From: Clostridia bacterium
Lineage (GTDB): Bacteria; Bacillota; Clostridia; Oscillospirales; CAG-272
Assembly: GCA_017504625.1 (NCBI GenBank)
Contig: JAFVQU010000006.1
Span: 48,936 to 112,935 of the forward strand
Length of the DNA stretch: 64,000 bases
Reading direction: 5' to 3'
Both the position numbers and the translations under genes were made by a program. Position 1 is the first letter of the stretch; every line of letters starts with the position of its first letter. Of this stretch, positions 30,827 through 40,344 are shown one piece after another. The notes under the pieces are model-generated. The model saw nothing but the letters and a program-made list of their open reading frames with translations, searched no databases and was not told where the DNA came from.

Positions 30827-32647
30827 ATGTCAAGATCCGACAGAATGAAAAAAATCAGAAACTTTTCAATAATTGCTCATATCGACCACGGCAAATCAAC
30901 GCTTGCAGACCGAATTCTTGAGTCCACTCAGGCGGTGTCAAAGCGTGAGATGGAGGAGCAGGTGCTCGATAACATGGAGCTTGAAAAGGAAAGAGGAATC
31001 ACGATCAAGGCGAGAGCGGTAAAGCTTGATTACACCGCGCCCGACGGTGAGAAGTACGTTTTCAACCTTATCGACACCCCCGGTCACGTTGACTTTAACT
31101 ACGAGGTTTCGCGCTCGCTCAACGCGTGCGACGGCGCGCTCTTGGTGGTTGACGCAACGCAGGGAATCGAGGCACAGACGCTTGCAAACGCTTATCTTGC
31201 CGTTGACGCAAATCTTGAGATCATTCCCGTTATAAATAAGATCGACCTTCCAAGCGCGGATATCGAGCGCGCGAGAAGCGAGGTCGAGGATCAGATAGGT
31301 ATTCCCGCGGAGGGCTGTCCTGCCGTGTCGGCAAAGACCGGACTTAATATCGAGCAGGTGCTCGAGGCGGTAGTGCGCGATATTCCCGCGCCCACGGGCG
31401 ACGAGGATGCTCCTCTCAAGGCTCTTATCTTCGACTCCTATTACGACAGCTATCTCGGCGTAGTAGTAAACGTGCGTCTTATCGACGGAAAGATATGCGC
31501 GGGCGACAAGATAAGACTTATGAGCACGGGACGAGAGTTTGAGGTAGTCGAGGTCGGCACTATGGAGGCGTTCGGACTTTGCAAGTGCGATTGCTTGCAG
31601 GCGGGCGAGGTTGGATATATCACCGCGTCGATAAAGAGCGTAGGAGATACGCGTGTCGGTGATACGGTTACTCTTGCCGACAATCCCGCAAGCGAGGCGC
31701 TTCCCGGCTTTAAGGCGGTTCAGCCTATGGTTTTCGCGGGTATTTATCCCGCTGACGGCGCAAGATACGGCGATCTTCGCGACGCGCTTGAAAAGCTAAG
31801 GCTTAACGACGCGGCGCTCACCTTTGAGCCCGAAACCTCAATTGCGCTCGGATTTGGCTTCCGTTGCGGCTTCCTCGGACTTCTCCACATGGAGATCATT
31901 GAGGAGCGACTTGAGCGCGAGTTCAATCTTGATCTTATAACCACCGCACCCGGCGTTATTTACGAGGTAAAGACGCGCGGCGGCGAAACCGTGATGATAG
32001 ACAATCCCTCAAATTTCCCGACCGCAGACGTCATTGAGGTCGCAAAGGAGCCGCTCGTCAAGGCGAGCATCATCACGCCCACCGAGTACGTTGGCGGACT
32101 TATGGATCTTTGTCAGGATCGCCGCGGAGTTTTCCACGATATGAAGTACCTTGACAGCACGAGAGTGGAGCTACATTACGATCTTCCGCTTAACGAGATC
32201 ATATACGATTTCTTTGACGCGCTCAAGTCGCGCTCGCGCGGATACGCGTCGCTTGACTACGAGCTGAAGGGCTACGAGCCATCGAAGCTCGTCAAGCTCG
32301 ACTTCTTACTCAACGGCGAGCAGGTCGACGCGCTTTCCTTTATAGTGCATGAGGAAAAGGCATACGGCAGAGCGAGAAGAATTGCCGAAAAGCTCAAGGA
32401 CAATATCCCGCGTCAGCTCTTTGAGGTGCCGATCCAGGCGGCGATAGGCTCAAAGGTAATCGCGAGAGAAACGGTAAAGGCGATGCGTAAGGACGTCCTT
32501 GCCAAGTGCTACGGCGGCGATATCACGAGAAAGAAGAAGCTGCTGGAAAAGCAGAAGGAAGGTAAGAAGAAGATGCGCCAGCTCGGCTCGGTTCAGGTAT
32601 CTCCCGAGGCGTTTATGGCGGTGCTTAAGCTTGGCGATGATGACTGA
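30827..32647 (+). CDS. lepA: Elongation factor 4 (LepA)
   Basis: 606 aa, full length. The N-terminal GTPase shows AHIDHGKST (G1), [12 protein letters not shown] (G3) and NKIDLPSAD (G4). Domains II, III and V follow, and the LepA-specific C-terminal domain ends with the lysine-rich [20 protein letters not shown]. It back-translocates or remodels stalled ribosomes. Its stop overlaps the start of hemW, the common lepA-hemW pair of Firmicutes. Confidence 0.98.
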   Translation: MSRSDRMKKIRNFSIIAHIDHGKSTLADRILESTQAVSKREMEEQVLDNMELEKERGITIKARAVKLDYTAPDGEKYVFNLIDTPGHVDFNYEVSRSLNACDGALLVVDATQGIEAQTLANAYLAVDANLEIIPVINKIDLPSADIERARSEVEDQIGIPAEGCPAVSAKTGLNIEQVLEAVVRDIPAPTGDEDAPLKALIFDSYYDSYLGVVVNVRLIDGKICAGDKIRLMSTGREFEVVEVGTMEAFGLCKCDCLQAGEVGYITASIKSVGDTRVGDTVTLADNPASEALPGFKAVQPMVFAGIYPADGARYGDLRDALEKLRLNDAALTFEPETSIALGFGFRCGFLGLLHMEIIEERLEREFNLDLITTAPGVIYEVKTRGGETVMIDNPSNFPTADVIEVAKEPLVKASIITPTEYVGGLMDLCQDRRGVFHDMKYLDSTRVELHYDLPLNEIIYDFFDALKSRSRGYASLDYELKGYEPSKLVKLDFLLNGEQVDALSFIVHEEKAYGRARRIAEKLKDNIPRQLFEVPIQAAIGSKVIARETVKAMRKDVLAKCYGGDITRKKKLLEKQKEGKKKMRQLGSVQVSPEAFMAVLKLGDDD

Positions 32648-33827
32648 TAAGGTCGGAACTGTGATTGAAAAGGTCAAAAACGTGACCGATAAGGTCGGAA
32701 TTTATATTCACGTGCCGTTTTGTCGGTCAAAGTGCTATTATTGCGATTTTTGCTCGGAATGCGGCACGAATAAGGACACTGTCGACGCTTACGTTGACGC
32801 GGCTTGCCGCGAGATAGACGCGGTGGCGGCTTCTGTTCGTGAAACGCGCGGCGGCGCGCGCTTGCCCGTGGCGGACACGGTATATTTTGGCGGCGGAACG
32901 CCGACCTTGCTTGATCCCGAGCAGTTTGAAAGGCTCATTTTGGCGGTAAGGCGCAATTTCGGCGTCGCCGAGGGCGCGGAGATCACCGCCGAGGCAAACC
33001 CCAAGACCGCAGACCGCGAAAAGCTTGCAGCTATGCGACGCGCGGGGATAAACCGCCTCAGCATCGGCATGCAAAGCACCCACGACGGCGAGCTGAGGGC
33101 GCTTGGCAGAATTCATAATTTTGCCGATTTTGAAAGGATCTTTGCCGACGCGAGAGAGGTCGGATTTGACAATATTTCGGCTGATCTTATGTACGGAATT
33201 CCCGAGCAGACCGAGGAGAGTTTTTGCGAGTCGGTAAGACGGCTTGCGGCTATGGATCCCGAGCATATTTCGTCCTACTGTCTGACGGTCGAGGAGGGAA
33301 CTAACTTCTACCGCCGACGCGACAGTTTAAATCTGCCCGACGAGGACGAGGTTGCCTCAATGTATCGCAAAATGAGTAATATTTTGTCCGAGAACGGATA
33401 TAATAAATATGAAATCAGTAATTTTGCGAAGGTTGGCAGGGCATCGAGGCATAATCTCAAATATTGGGAATATGATGATTATATCGGCATAGGCGTAGCG
33501 GCGCATTCCTTCTTCGGCGGTGTCCGAAGCTCGCATTCGCGCGATATCGAGGGCTATATCAGGGGCGAAAATATTATTGACGATACCCAAAAAATCGAGG
33601 GCGACGAGGCGGTATCCGAGTACGTTATGCTTGCGATGCGGCTCTCACGTGGAGTGGATATTGCAAAATTCAAGGCGAATTTCGGGCTTGATTTTTATGA
33701 AAAATTTGGCGGGAAAATCGCAAAATTTTCACCCGAATTTATCGAAAAAAACGAAAAAAATTGCCGCTTTACAAGCGAAGGAATGTTCGTCAGCAACTAT
33801 ATTCTCTCGGAAATGCTCGAATTTTGA
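32637..33827 (+). CDS. hemW: HemW, radical SAM heme chaperone-like protein
   Basis: 396 aa. The radical SAM motif is [17 protein letters not shown], with [46 protein letters not shown] and the C-terminal HemW domain ([20 protein letters not shown]). HemW proteins insert heme rather than oxidise coproporphyrinogen. The ATG ATG at 32637/32640 overlaps the end of lepA by 11 or 8 bp, without its own strong ribosome-binding site, so expression is probably coupled. The first about 18 residues are a variable extension. Confidence 0.92.
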   Translation: MMTDKVGTVIEKVKNVTDKVGIYIHVPFCRSKCYYCDFCSECGTNKDTVDAYVDAACREIDAVAASVRETRGGARLPVADTVYFGGGTPTLLDPEQFERLILAVRRNFGVAEGAEITAEANPKTADREKLAAMRRAGINRLSIGMQSTHDGELRALGRIHNFADFERIFADAREVGFDNISADLMYGIPEQTEESFCESVRRLAAMDPEHISSYCLTVEEGTNFYRRRDSLNLPDEDEVASMYRKMSNILSENGYNKYEISNFAKVGRASRHNLKYWEYDDYIGIGVAAHSFFGGVRSSHSRDIEGYIRGENIIDDTQKIEGDEAVSEYVMLAMRLSRGVDIAKFKANFGLDFYEKFGGKIAKFSPEFIEKNEKNCRFTSEGMFVSNYILSEMLEF

Positions 33828-33884
33828 AAATTTGCGTAATTTAACAAAATTTCAAAATTTGGGGTAATGTTGCACAAAAAACTA

Positions 33885-33913
33885 TTGACAAAATCACTTC
33901 AGTGTGATACAAT
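33885..33913 (+). promoter_or_regulatory. Promoter of the DUF1292 gene
   Basis: TTGACA (33885-33890), 17-bp spacer, TACAAT (33908-33913). Confidence 0.8.
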
Positions 33914-33985
33914 ATACTCAAGAAAAAACACAAAAACACCTTACATATATTTTATAGCGAGGCGTGGAAAGGACGGTAAAGACCA

Positions 33986-34315
33986 ATGAACGATATGGAA
34001 AAGAACCTTGATACGCAGAACCTCTCCGATGATGAGAGCGTGTTCTGCACCCTTACCGACGAGGACGGGAAGGAGATAGATTTTGAGATAATAGGTGAGG
34101 CCGAGATCGACGGCGCGATCTATTACGCAATGAGCCCCGTTGGCGAGGAAAGCGAAAACGAGGACGGTATAGTTGAATACGTGCTTCTCAAAAAGAGTGT
34201 AGACGAAAATGGCGAAGACGTGCTCGTCACCGTTGACGATGAAGATGAATTTGATAAGGTCGCTAACTTTTTCGACGATTTCCTTGATGACGAAGCAGAT
34301 TACGATATCAACTGA
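33986..34315 (+). CDS. DUF1292 family acidic protein
   Basis: 109 aa, strongly acidic. The pattern VFCTLTDEDGKEIDFEIIGEAEIDGAIYYAM...VLLKKSVDENGEDVLVTVDDEDEFDKV is that of DUF1292 (YrzB-like) proteins of Firmicutes, which usually lie near ruvX-alaS. Function unknown. Here it has its own promoter and is followed by a structured RNA rather than by the usual neighbours. Confidence 0.85.
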   Translation: MNDMEKNLDTQNLSDDESVFCTLTDEDGKEIDFEIIGEAEIDGAIYYAMSPVGEESENEDGIVEYVLLKKSVDENGEDVLVTVDDEDEFDKVANFFDDFLDDEADYDIN

Positions 34316-34439
34316 TGCCGATAGGTAAACAAACATACTTTTACAATTGAATATTACTTAAAATTGAATATTTAAAATCCTGCTTAGCTCGTGATATCCG
34401 CTTGATTGAGACCTACGAATGATTAAAGGAGCTCGAAAT

Positions 34440-34625
34440 AAATTGAGCAATGGTTTGCAGACCTCCCCATACCTGTCGTGTTGACTTGTCCCCACAGGCC
34501 ATGGGACGTTGGGAGCAGTAAAGTTGCGCATAGAGCACCGCCCTGGAGAAACAGGGTTCCATTTCTTCGGGTACACGGCTCGGTGGGGGAACATACAAAA
34601 AGCACCGCTTGTGCGGTGCTTTTTT
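34440..34625 (+). ncRNA. ssrS: Structured RNA, probably 6S RNA
   Basis: No protein fits this stretch, and it ends in a strong terminator. The RNA can fold with an outer stem CCCC (about 34465-34468) to GGGG (about 34586-34589), an inner CACCG/CGGTG (34536-34540 with 34581-34585), a hairpin CCCTG/CAGGG with loop GAGAAA (34541-34556) and a 5'-side hairpin GTCCC/GGGAC (34488-34507). This long rod with internal bubble, length about 180 nt and a GAGCACCGCCCTG-CAGGGTTCC segment resemble clostridial 6S RNA, which sequesters sigma-A holoenzyme. The 5' end is not defined; no clear promoter precedes it. Bases 34316-34440 hold two TTGAATATT repeats and nothing else clear. Confidence 0.6.
34597..34625 (+). 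terminator. Terminator of the structured RNA
   Basis: The 12-bp stem AAAAAGCACCGC/GCGGTGCTTTTT (34597-34608 with 34613-34624) with loop TTGT ends in T6. Confidence 0.92.
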
Positions 34626-34671
34626 GCCGCCTTTTGGCGAGAAAAATTCAGCGAAAACGGCAAAAACCCTC

Positions 34672-34700
34672 TTGAAATATGGGAAAGTATGTGCTATAAT
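34672..34700 (+). promoter_or_regulatory. Promoter of pgi
   Basis: TTGAAA (34672-34677), 17-bp spacer, TATAAT (34695-34700). Confidence 0.8.
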
Positions 34701-34755
34701 ATATCTATTCCATTAAAGAAAAGGCGGCGTTTCAGTCGCGGAACGGAGAATTTTT

Positions 34756-36093
34756 ATGGCAATCAAGTTAAGTGACAAATATCTCTCGCAGTTTATTGCG
34801 GAGCACGAATATGAAAATATCAAGCCTGCTTTGGCGGCGGCTCACAAGCAGATCGTCGAGCGCAGCGGCGCGGGCAACGATTTCCTCGGCTGGATCGACC
34901 TCCCCGAGAACTACGACAAGGAAGAATTCGCGCGCATCAAGGTTGCGGCTGAAAAGATCAAAAAGGACTGTGACGTATTCATCGTCATCGGTATCGGCGG
35001 CTCTTATCTCGGCGCAAGAGCGGTTATCGAATTCCTCAAGTCCCCCAACTACAACAATATAAAGAAGGACACCCCCGACATCTATTTCGCGGGCTGCGAT
35101 ATAAGCGCGGTTTCTATGACAGAGCTTCTTGAGATCTGCGAGGGCAAGGATGTCTGCATCAACGTTATCTCAAAGTCGGGTACTACCACCGAGCCTGCGG
35201 TTGCTTTCAGAGTTTTCCGTGAAATTCTTGAAAAGAAGTATGGCAAGGAGGGCGCAAGAGAGAGAATTTTCGTGACGACCGACAAGGCGAGAGGAACTCT
35301 CAAGGGCTTCTCGGACAAGAGCGGTTATGAAACCTTCGTCGTTCCCGACGACGTTGGAGGCAGATTCTCGGTGCTTACCGCGGTCGGACTTTTGCCCGTG
35401 GCGGTTGCGGGAATTGACATCGACGCGCTTATGGCGGGCGCGCAGGACGCAAGAGTTGCATACTCTGACGGCGACATGGAAAAGAACGACGCGTACAAGT
35501 ATGCGGCGATCAGAAATATCCTTTACCGCAAGGGCAAGGTGACCGAAATTCTCGTAGGCTACGAAACCTACGCAAAGATGCTCAACGAGTGGTGGAAGCA
35601 GCTCTACGGCGAGAGCGAGGGCAAGGATCAGAAGGGAATTTTCCCCGCGTCCGTGATCTTCTCGACCGATCTTCATTCGCTCGGTCAGTTCATTCAGGAC
35701 GGAAACAGAAACCTCTTTGAGACCGTGCTTTCTATCGAGGACAACGGCATCGAGTTCAAGATCCCCCACGACGAGAACAATATCGACGGACTTAACTTCC
35801 TCTCGGGCGTTGATCTTAACAAGGTCAAGAAGACCGCTATGCAGGGAACTCTGCTCGCTCACGTTGACGGCGGCGTGCCCAACATTCTCCTTGAGATGAA
35901 GGACAGAAGCGCGTATTCGCTCGGCTATCTCATCTACTTCTTCGAGATCGCTTGCGCGGTTTCGGGCTATATGCTCGGCGTAAATCCCTTCGATCAGCCC
36001 GGCGTTGAGGCGTACAAGAAGAATATGTTCGCGCTTCTCGGCAAGCCCGGATACGAGGAGCTTGCGCGCGCTCTTGAGGAAAAGCTCAAATAA
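34756..36093 (+). CDS. pgi: Glucose-6-phosphate isomerase
   Basis: 445 aa, the Firmicutes-length form. It interconverts glucose 6-phosphate and fructose 6-phosphate. Phosphoglucose isomerase signatures include [41 protein letters not shown], the [22 protein letters not shown]-type block and the C-terminal [20 protein letters not shown] with the catalytic lysine. CGGAGA lies upstream of the ATG. Monocistronic with its own promoter. Confidence 0.97.
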   Translation: MAIKLSDKYLSQFIAEHEYENIKPALAAAHKQIVERSGAGNDFLGWIDLPENYDKEEFARIKVAAEKIKKDCDVFIVIGIGGSYLGARAVIEFLKSPNYNNIKKDTPDIYFAGCDISAVSMTELLEICEGKDVCINVISKSGTTTEPAVAFRVFREILEKKYGKEGARERIFVTTDKARGTLKGFSDKSGYETFVVPDDVGGRFSVLTAVGLLPVAVAGIDIDALMAGAQDARVAYSDGDMEKNDAYKYAAIRNILYRKGKVTEILVGYETYAKMLNEWWKQLYGESEGKDQKGIFPASVIFSTDLHSLGQFIQDGNRNLFETVLSIEDNGIEFKIPHDENNIDGLNFLSGVDLNKVKKTAMQGTLLAHVDGGVPNILLEMKDRSAYSLGYLIYFFEIACAVSGYMLGVNPFDQPGVEAYKKNMFALLGKPGYEELARALEEKLK

Positions 36094-36128
36094 TCGGCAT
36101 TTTATAAATAATTTTGCACAAATTTTCA

Positions 36129-36165
36129 GTTTACACTTGCAAATGCTTGTAAACTATGCTATAAT
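36129..36165 (+). promoter_or_regulatory. Promoter with overlapping GTTTACA/TGTAAAC inverted repeat
   Basis: TTGCAA (36137-36142), 17-bp spacer, TATAAT (36160-36165). The arms GTTTACA (36129-36135) and TGTAAAC (36148-36154) form a perfect 7-bp inverted repeat that surrounds the -35 and enters the spacer, the position of a repressor site. Confidence 0.65.
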
Positions 36166-36227
36166 GTTATAAAGATAATAAAAAACTCATTTTTTTGCCG
36201 CATGATGCGGCGGAAAGGACGGCAAAT

Positions 36228-36635
36228 ATGCTTAAATTAATTATCGGTGTTAAGGGAACGGGCAAGACCAAGACCCTCATATCTATGGTAAACGAGGCTG
36301 CTGAAAAGAGCCAGGGTACCGTTGTTTGTATCGAAAAGGGAGTAGGTCTCCGCTTTGACGTTAAGTACAGCGCTCGCCTTATTAACACTAACGAATATCT
36401 TATTTTTGACGCAGAGGCTCTTTACGGCTTCGTTGCAGGTATTCTCGCAAGCAACCACGACGTGACCGATCTCTTTATCGACGGCGCGCTCAAGATCGCT
36501 AACAACGATACGGTAGCTTTCGAGGCATTCCTTAAGGCAGTTGACGAGCTTACAAGCAAGATGGAAGTAAATGTTGTTATGACCTCCTCCATTCCTTGTG
36601 AGGATGCAAGCGACATCGTTAAAAAGTATATCTGA
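36228..36635 (+). CDS. Small P-loop protein
   Basis: 135 aa. A Walker A motif GVKGTGKT (7-14) starts the protein, and TDLFIDGALK and VNVVMTSS look like Walker B-type strands. The size and the simple alpha/beta layout match small clostridial P-loop proteins, sometimes annotated as PilT-like, but no motor function is supported. ATG 36228 has AAAGGA upstream. It is preceded by a promoter with a repressor-like palindrome and followed by tandem hairpins. Confidence 0.7.
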   Translation: MLKLIIGVKGTGKTKTLISMVNEAAEKSQGTVVCIEKGVGLRFDVKYSARLINTNEYLIFDAEALYGFVAGILASNHDVTDLFIDGALKIANNDTVAFEAFLKAVDELTSKMEVNVVMTSSIPCEDASDIVKKYI

Positions 36636-36652
36636 TAGAGTAAAAACATACC

Positions 36653-36718
36653 TTGGCGCGTGCTGTGCCAAGTGACCGGGGTGTAAGCAGATTTGTTTGC
36701 ACCCCGTCAGTCTTTTTT
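36653..36718 (+). terminator. Tandem hairpins with terminator running into the Lrp ribosome-binding site
   Basis: CTTGGC/GCCAAG (36653-36658 with 36667-36672) is followed by CGGGGTG/CACCCCG (36677-36683 with 36700-36706) and T6 (36713-36718). The next base begins GGAGG of the Lrp-family gene, so the element either ends the P-loop transcript or attenuates the downstream operon. Confidence 0.75.
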
Positions 36719-36731
36719 GGAGGATAAAAAT

Positions 36732-37214
36732 ATGAACACACAGGTGCTTAAAATACTTGCTGACAACGCAAGATGTCCTATTGACGATATCGCGGTGATG
36801 TCGGGACTTACAAAAGCTGAGGTCGAAAAGGAGATAAAGGAGCTTGAAATGGCAGGCTTTATCAAGGGCTATAAGACTGTCATCAACTGGGAAAAGATAG
36901 ACGATTCTACCGTTTCCGCGCTTATCGAGCTTAAGGTAATTCCTCAGGCGGAGCTTGGCTTTGAGGGAGTTGCCGAGGCTATCATGAAATACAAGGAGGT
37001 CGAGACCGTTTATCTTATGTCGGGCTCTTACGACCTCACGGTTATCGTTAAGGGCAAGACCTTCCAGGAGGTTGCGCGCTTCGTTGCAAAGGAGCTGGCG
37101 ACCATGGACGGCGTGACCTCAACGGCAACTCATTTCGTGCTTCGCAGATACAAGGAGCTTGACGTTGAGCTTGTCGACGGCGAGCGCGACGACAGAGGTG
37201 CTTATTCCTTATGA
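36732..37214 (+). CDS. Lrp/AsnC-family transcriptional regulator
   Basis: 160 aa. The N-terminal winged HTH (VLKILADNARCPIDDIAVMSGLTKAEVEKEIKELE, a helical pattern) is followed by the RAM ligand-binding domain (residues about 65-145), which usually senses an amino acid. ATG 36732 with GGAGG 8 nt upstream is chosen over an upstream start in the hairpin region. Its last codon overlaps the start of the aminotransferase gene as ATGA, a pairing frequent in Clostridia; it likely controls that gene. Confidence 0.9.
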   Translation: MNTQVLKILADNARCPIDDIAVMSGLTKAEVEKEIKELEMAGFIKGYKTVINWEKIDDSTVSALIELKVIPQAELGFEGVAEAIMKYKEVETVYLMSGSYDLTVIVKGKTFQEVARFVAKELATMDGVTSTATHFVLRRYKELDVELVDGERDDRGAYSL

Positions 37215-38389
37215 TCGACTACGGCAAGATACTCAATCCGACGGTAAGTCGCGATATTAAGCCGTCGGGAATAAGAAAATTTTTCGATATTGCGGCGACG
37301 ATGGACGACGTGATATCGCTTGGCGTTGGTGAGCCCGATTTTCCTACGCCCTGGCACATTCGCCGCGCGGGAATAAAATCGCTTGAGGAGAGCCGAACGA
37401 GATACACCTCGAATTCGGGACTTATCGAGCTTCGCCGCGAGATCTGCGCGTTTTTAAAGAGAAAATATTCGCTTGACTACGCGCCCGATAGCGAGGTGCT
37501 TGTCACTGTCGGCGGCAGTGAGGGAATTGACGCGGCAATACGCGCGCTTGTCGCTTACGGCGACGAGGTCATTATTCCTCAGCCGAGCTTCGTTTGCTAC
37601 GAGCCTATCGTGCGTCTTTCGGGCGGTGTTCCCGTAGTTGTAAATCTTAAGGCGGAAAACGAGTTTCGCCTTACGGCAGAAGAGCTGCGCGCGGCTATAA
37701 CGCCGAGGACCAAGCTGCTTATTTTCCCGTTCCCCTGTAACCCGACGGGTGCTATAATGGAGAGGGAGGACGTTGAGAGGATCGCGGAGGTGCTTCGCGG
37801 CACCGATATCTGCGTGCTTTCCGACGAGATATATTCAGAGCTTACCTACGGCGGCAAAAAGCATATTTCCATCGCGTCGCTTGAGGGCATGAAGGAGAGA
37901 ACCGTCGTTATCAACGGCTTTTCAAAGACCTACTCGATGACGGGCTGGAGAATGGGCTATGCCTGCGCTCCCGCGCCGATAATTTCGCAGATGACTAAGA
38001 TCCATCAGTTTGCCATTATGAGCGCGCCGACGACGGCGCAGTACGCGTCTATCGAGGCGCTCCGATACGGCGACTCGGACATTGAGAGCATGCTCTCGGA
38101 GTACGATATGAGAAGGCGTCTTATCGTCAGCGGATTTAACAAGCTCGGTATGGATTGCTTTGAGCCTAAGGGCGCGTTTTACTGCTTCCCGTCGATAAAG
38201 AGGACGGGCATGACGAGTGAGGAGTTCTGCGAGAGGTTGCTTTACGAGAAAAAGGTTGCGGTGGTTCCCGGAAACGCCTTCGGAGATTGCGGAGAGGGAT
38301 TTGTCCGCGTGTCGTATTGCTACTCGACCGACCATATTAAAGAGGCGCTTCGCCGCATAGGCGAGTTCTTATCTGAGCTTGAAAAGTAA
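37211..38389 (+). CDS. PLP-dependent class I/II aminotransferase
   Basis: 392 aa, fold type I. The Schiff-base lysine is Lys239 in NGFSKTYSMTGWRMG; FPCNPTG, DEIYSEL and the C-terminal RVSYC arginine region are present. It resembles PatA/aspartate aminotransferase-like enzymes; the amino acid specificity cannot be read. It is translationally coupled to the Lrp regulator. Confidence 0.93.
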   Translation: MIDYGKILNPTVSRDIKPSGIRKFFDIAATMDDVISLGVGEPDFPTPWHIRRAGIKSLEESRTRYTSNSGLIELRREICAFLKRKYSLDYAPDSEVLVTVGGSEGIDAAIRALVAYGDEVIIPQPSFVCYEPIVRLSGGVPVVVNLKAENEFRLTAEELRAAITPRTKLLIFPFPCNPTGAIMEREDVERIAEVLRGTDICVLSDEIYSELTYGGKKHISIASLEGMKERTVVINGFSKTYSMTGWRMGYACAPAPIISQMTKIHQFAIMSAPTTAQYASIEALRYGDSDIESMLSEYDMRRRLIVSGFNKLGMDCFEPKGAFYCFPSIKRTGMTSEEFCERLLYEKKVAVVPGNAFGDCGEGFVRVSYCYSTDHIKEALRRIGEFLSELEK

Positions 38390-38406
38390 AAAAAGCGAGA
38401 GTGAAA

Positions 38407-39141
38407 ATGGAAAAAATTCAAAAAAAAGCCGCAGCTGACAAGCGGCTGATATCCTTGTGCGCGATAGCATTTGCGCTTCTTTACGCGCTTTGCGTTTTCG
38501 TCATTGAGCCGCTCTATCTCGGAGCTAAGGCCGACGTTGCGTATACCGAGGCTGCGGCTGACGTGCTGAACTACGCCTACCTTATTTTCGAGGCGGTCGC
38601 AATCTATATTTGCTATGCGGTCGTAATATTCATCATGCACAGGTCGGGCGAGCGCGCGACGTCGAGGGTAGTGCTTGTTTTCGTCCTTGCGTCATTCTTG
38701 AAATATCTTGGCAAAACGGCGGTAAGCTGGTATTTTGGCGGCGCGATCCCGCTTGCGTGGTATTGGGATATTATCGACGCGCTATGGTGGACTGCGCTTG
38801 AGCTTGTCCAGCTTACGATAGTCCGCGCCTTTATAAAAAAAGCGCTTGCGAGGACGGCAAAAAAGGACGGCGAGCTGAAATTTACAAGGCTTTACGACCG
38901 CGAAAACCGACTTGTGAGGGCGGCTATGAGCGCGGCAGTCACGACGACGGTGATAAGACTTGCTCTCCGCATTTTTGACGATGCGACGGCGATACTTATG
39001 TACGGCTTGCCAAAGAGCGCTGCGACCTGGTTACTTATGCTGATATCATATATCGCGACCTTGATAGTGGGTATTCTGTGCTATTTTGCGATCGTTCTGG
39101 CGCTGTACCTTTTTGCTTCAAAATACGGTGATGCCGATTGA
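38407..39141 (+). CDS. Polytopic membrane protein of unknown function
   Basis: 244 aa with about six hydrophobic segments (roughly 15-36, 50-74, 85-108, 113-137, 168-190 and 208-236) and a central charged loop (KKDGELKFTRLYDRENR). No family recognised. ATG 38407 is preferred to the GTG at 38401; the ribosome-binding site (GAGAGTG) is weak. It follows the aminotransferase by 17 bp and is probably co-transcribed, then ended by a strong terminator. Confidence 0.7.
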   Translation: MEKIQKKAAADKRLISLCAIAFALLYALCVFVIEPLYLGAKADVAYTEAAADVLNYAYLIFEAVAIYICYAVVIFIMHRSGERATSRVVLVFVLASFLKYLGKTAVSWYFGGAIPLAWYWDIIDALWWTALELVQLTIVRAFIKKALARTAKKDGELKFTRLYDRENRLVRAAMSAAVTTTVIRLALRIFDDATAILMYGLPKSAATWLLMLISYIATLIVGILCYFAIVLALYLFASKYGDAD

Positions 39142-39162
39142 AGCTTTAATAAATTCGAGGTT

Positions 39163-39201
39163 CCGTTCCTGTCTTTTAAAGGGCAGGAACGGGCTTTTTT
39201 T
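39163..39201 (+). terminator. Terminator of the Lrp-aminotransferase operon
   Basis: The 9-bp stem CCGTTCCTG/CAGGAACGG (39163-39171 with 39184-39192) is followed by GCTTTTTTT. Confidence 0.9.
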
Positions 39202-39273
39202 CTTTTTTGGACTTTTTATGCCTCAAAAACCACAAAAAAGCACTAAAAAACTTTATATTATTTATTAAATCTA

Positions 39274-39303
39274 TTGACTTTAGGGTGATTTATTTGTTAT
39301 AAT
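39274..39303 (+). promoter_or_regulatory. Promoter of cdaA
   Basis: TTGACT (39274-39279), 18-bp spacer, TATAAT (39298-39303). The leader is about 65 nt. Confidence 0.75.
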
Positions 39304-39375
39304 ATAAAGTGAATAATTATTATCTAATATAATAATTTATATAGAGTTTTGGCATCAGGAAAAGGGGTGTTTTAT

Positions 39376-40344
39376 TTGTTTGATAAATTCGTTCTTTTTG
39401 GGGAATCGCTTATCAAGTTTTTGAAGGATTATATTATTTTCCCGCTTCGGAACATCGAATTTGTGAATATAGTTGACATACTGCTTTTGACCGTACTTAT
39501 TTACTGGGTATATAAGTTCGTCAAGGAAAGGCACGCGGGCAGGATAGTTATCGGTATTCTGCTTGTGGTTGCTATGTATGTCATAAGCGACCTTTTCGGT
39601 ATGATAGCGATAAATTCAATACTCAAGAACTTCTACGCGGTAGGTATTATCGCGCTCTGCGTGCTTTTCCAGCCCGAGCTTCGTGACGTGCTTGAGGAAT
39701 TCGGCGCGACGACCTCTATGAACATAAAGAGGTTCAGAAATCACCACTCTGCCGACGACGACAAGGTGCTTCATATGGTAGAGGAGGTATCTGCGGCGGC
39801 GTTTGAGCTTTCGCAGAAGAGAGAGGGCGCGCTTATCGTCCTCGAGAGAGTCGGCAGACTTCGCAATCAGATGTCCGAGGGCACGGTTATTGACGCCGAG
39901 GTTTCAAAGGAGCTGCTTTGCAACATCTTCGTCAATCGCTCACCCCTTCACGACGGCGCGGTAATTATAAGAGATTGCCGCATAGTTTCGGCATCAAATA
40001 AGTCAAAGACCATCGCGGAAAATTCAAGGCTCGTGTCGGGACTTGGAACACGCCACCGCGCGGCGCTCAAGATAAGTGAGGTCAGCGACGCGGTAGTCGT
40101 TATCGTGTCCGAGGAAACGGGAACTATCTCGATAGCGAACAACAAGCTGCTAAAACGCGGCTATAACGATATAGGCAAAAGGGGAAGACATAAGTCGGGC
40201 GACCTTCGTGACGACCTTTTCCTGCTTATGACGGGTAAGACCGTGCTTGATATGATGTCACCCGAAAGTCCCGAGGAGCATAAGGAAGAAGAAAAGCTCC
40301 AGGGCATTGAAAATATCCAAGAGGGAGGAGATGCGACGAAATGA
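39376..40344 (+). CDS. cdaA: Diadenylate cyclase CdaA
   Basis: 322 aa. Three N-terminal TM helices are followed by the DAC domain with LHDGAVII (about 192) and GTRHRAA (about 225), the two catalytic motifs that make c-di-AMP from ATP. The start is probably TTG 39376, placed 8 nt after AAAGGGG; no suitable ATG precedes the first TM. The C-terminal about 50 residues are a charged extension. It overlaps cdaR by 4 bp. CdaR regulates it, and c-di-AMP controls potassium and osmolyte homeostasis. Confidence 0.96.
   Translation: MFDKFVLFGESLIKFLKDYIIFPLRNIEFVNIVDILLLTVLIYWVYKFVKERHAGRIVIGILLVVAMYVISDLFGMIAINSILKNFYAVGIIALCVLFQPELRDVLEEFGATTSMNIKRFRNHHSADDDKVLHMVEEVSAAAFELSQKREGALIVLERVGRLRNQMSEGTVIDAEVSKELLCNIFVNRSPLHDGAVIIRDCRIVSASNKSKTIAENSRLVSGLGTRHRAALKISEVSDAVVVIVSEETGTISIANNKLLKRGYNDIGKRGRHKSGDLRDDLFLLMTGKTVLDMMSPESPEEHKEEEKLQGIENIQEGGDATK

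Noticed and set aside
34358-34675. Several short open frames on both strands in the DUF1292-pgi gap
   Set aside because: They overlap a stable RNA fold and its terminator and resemble no protein.
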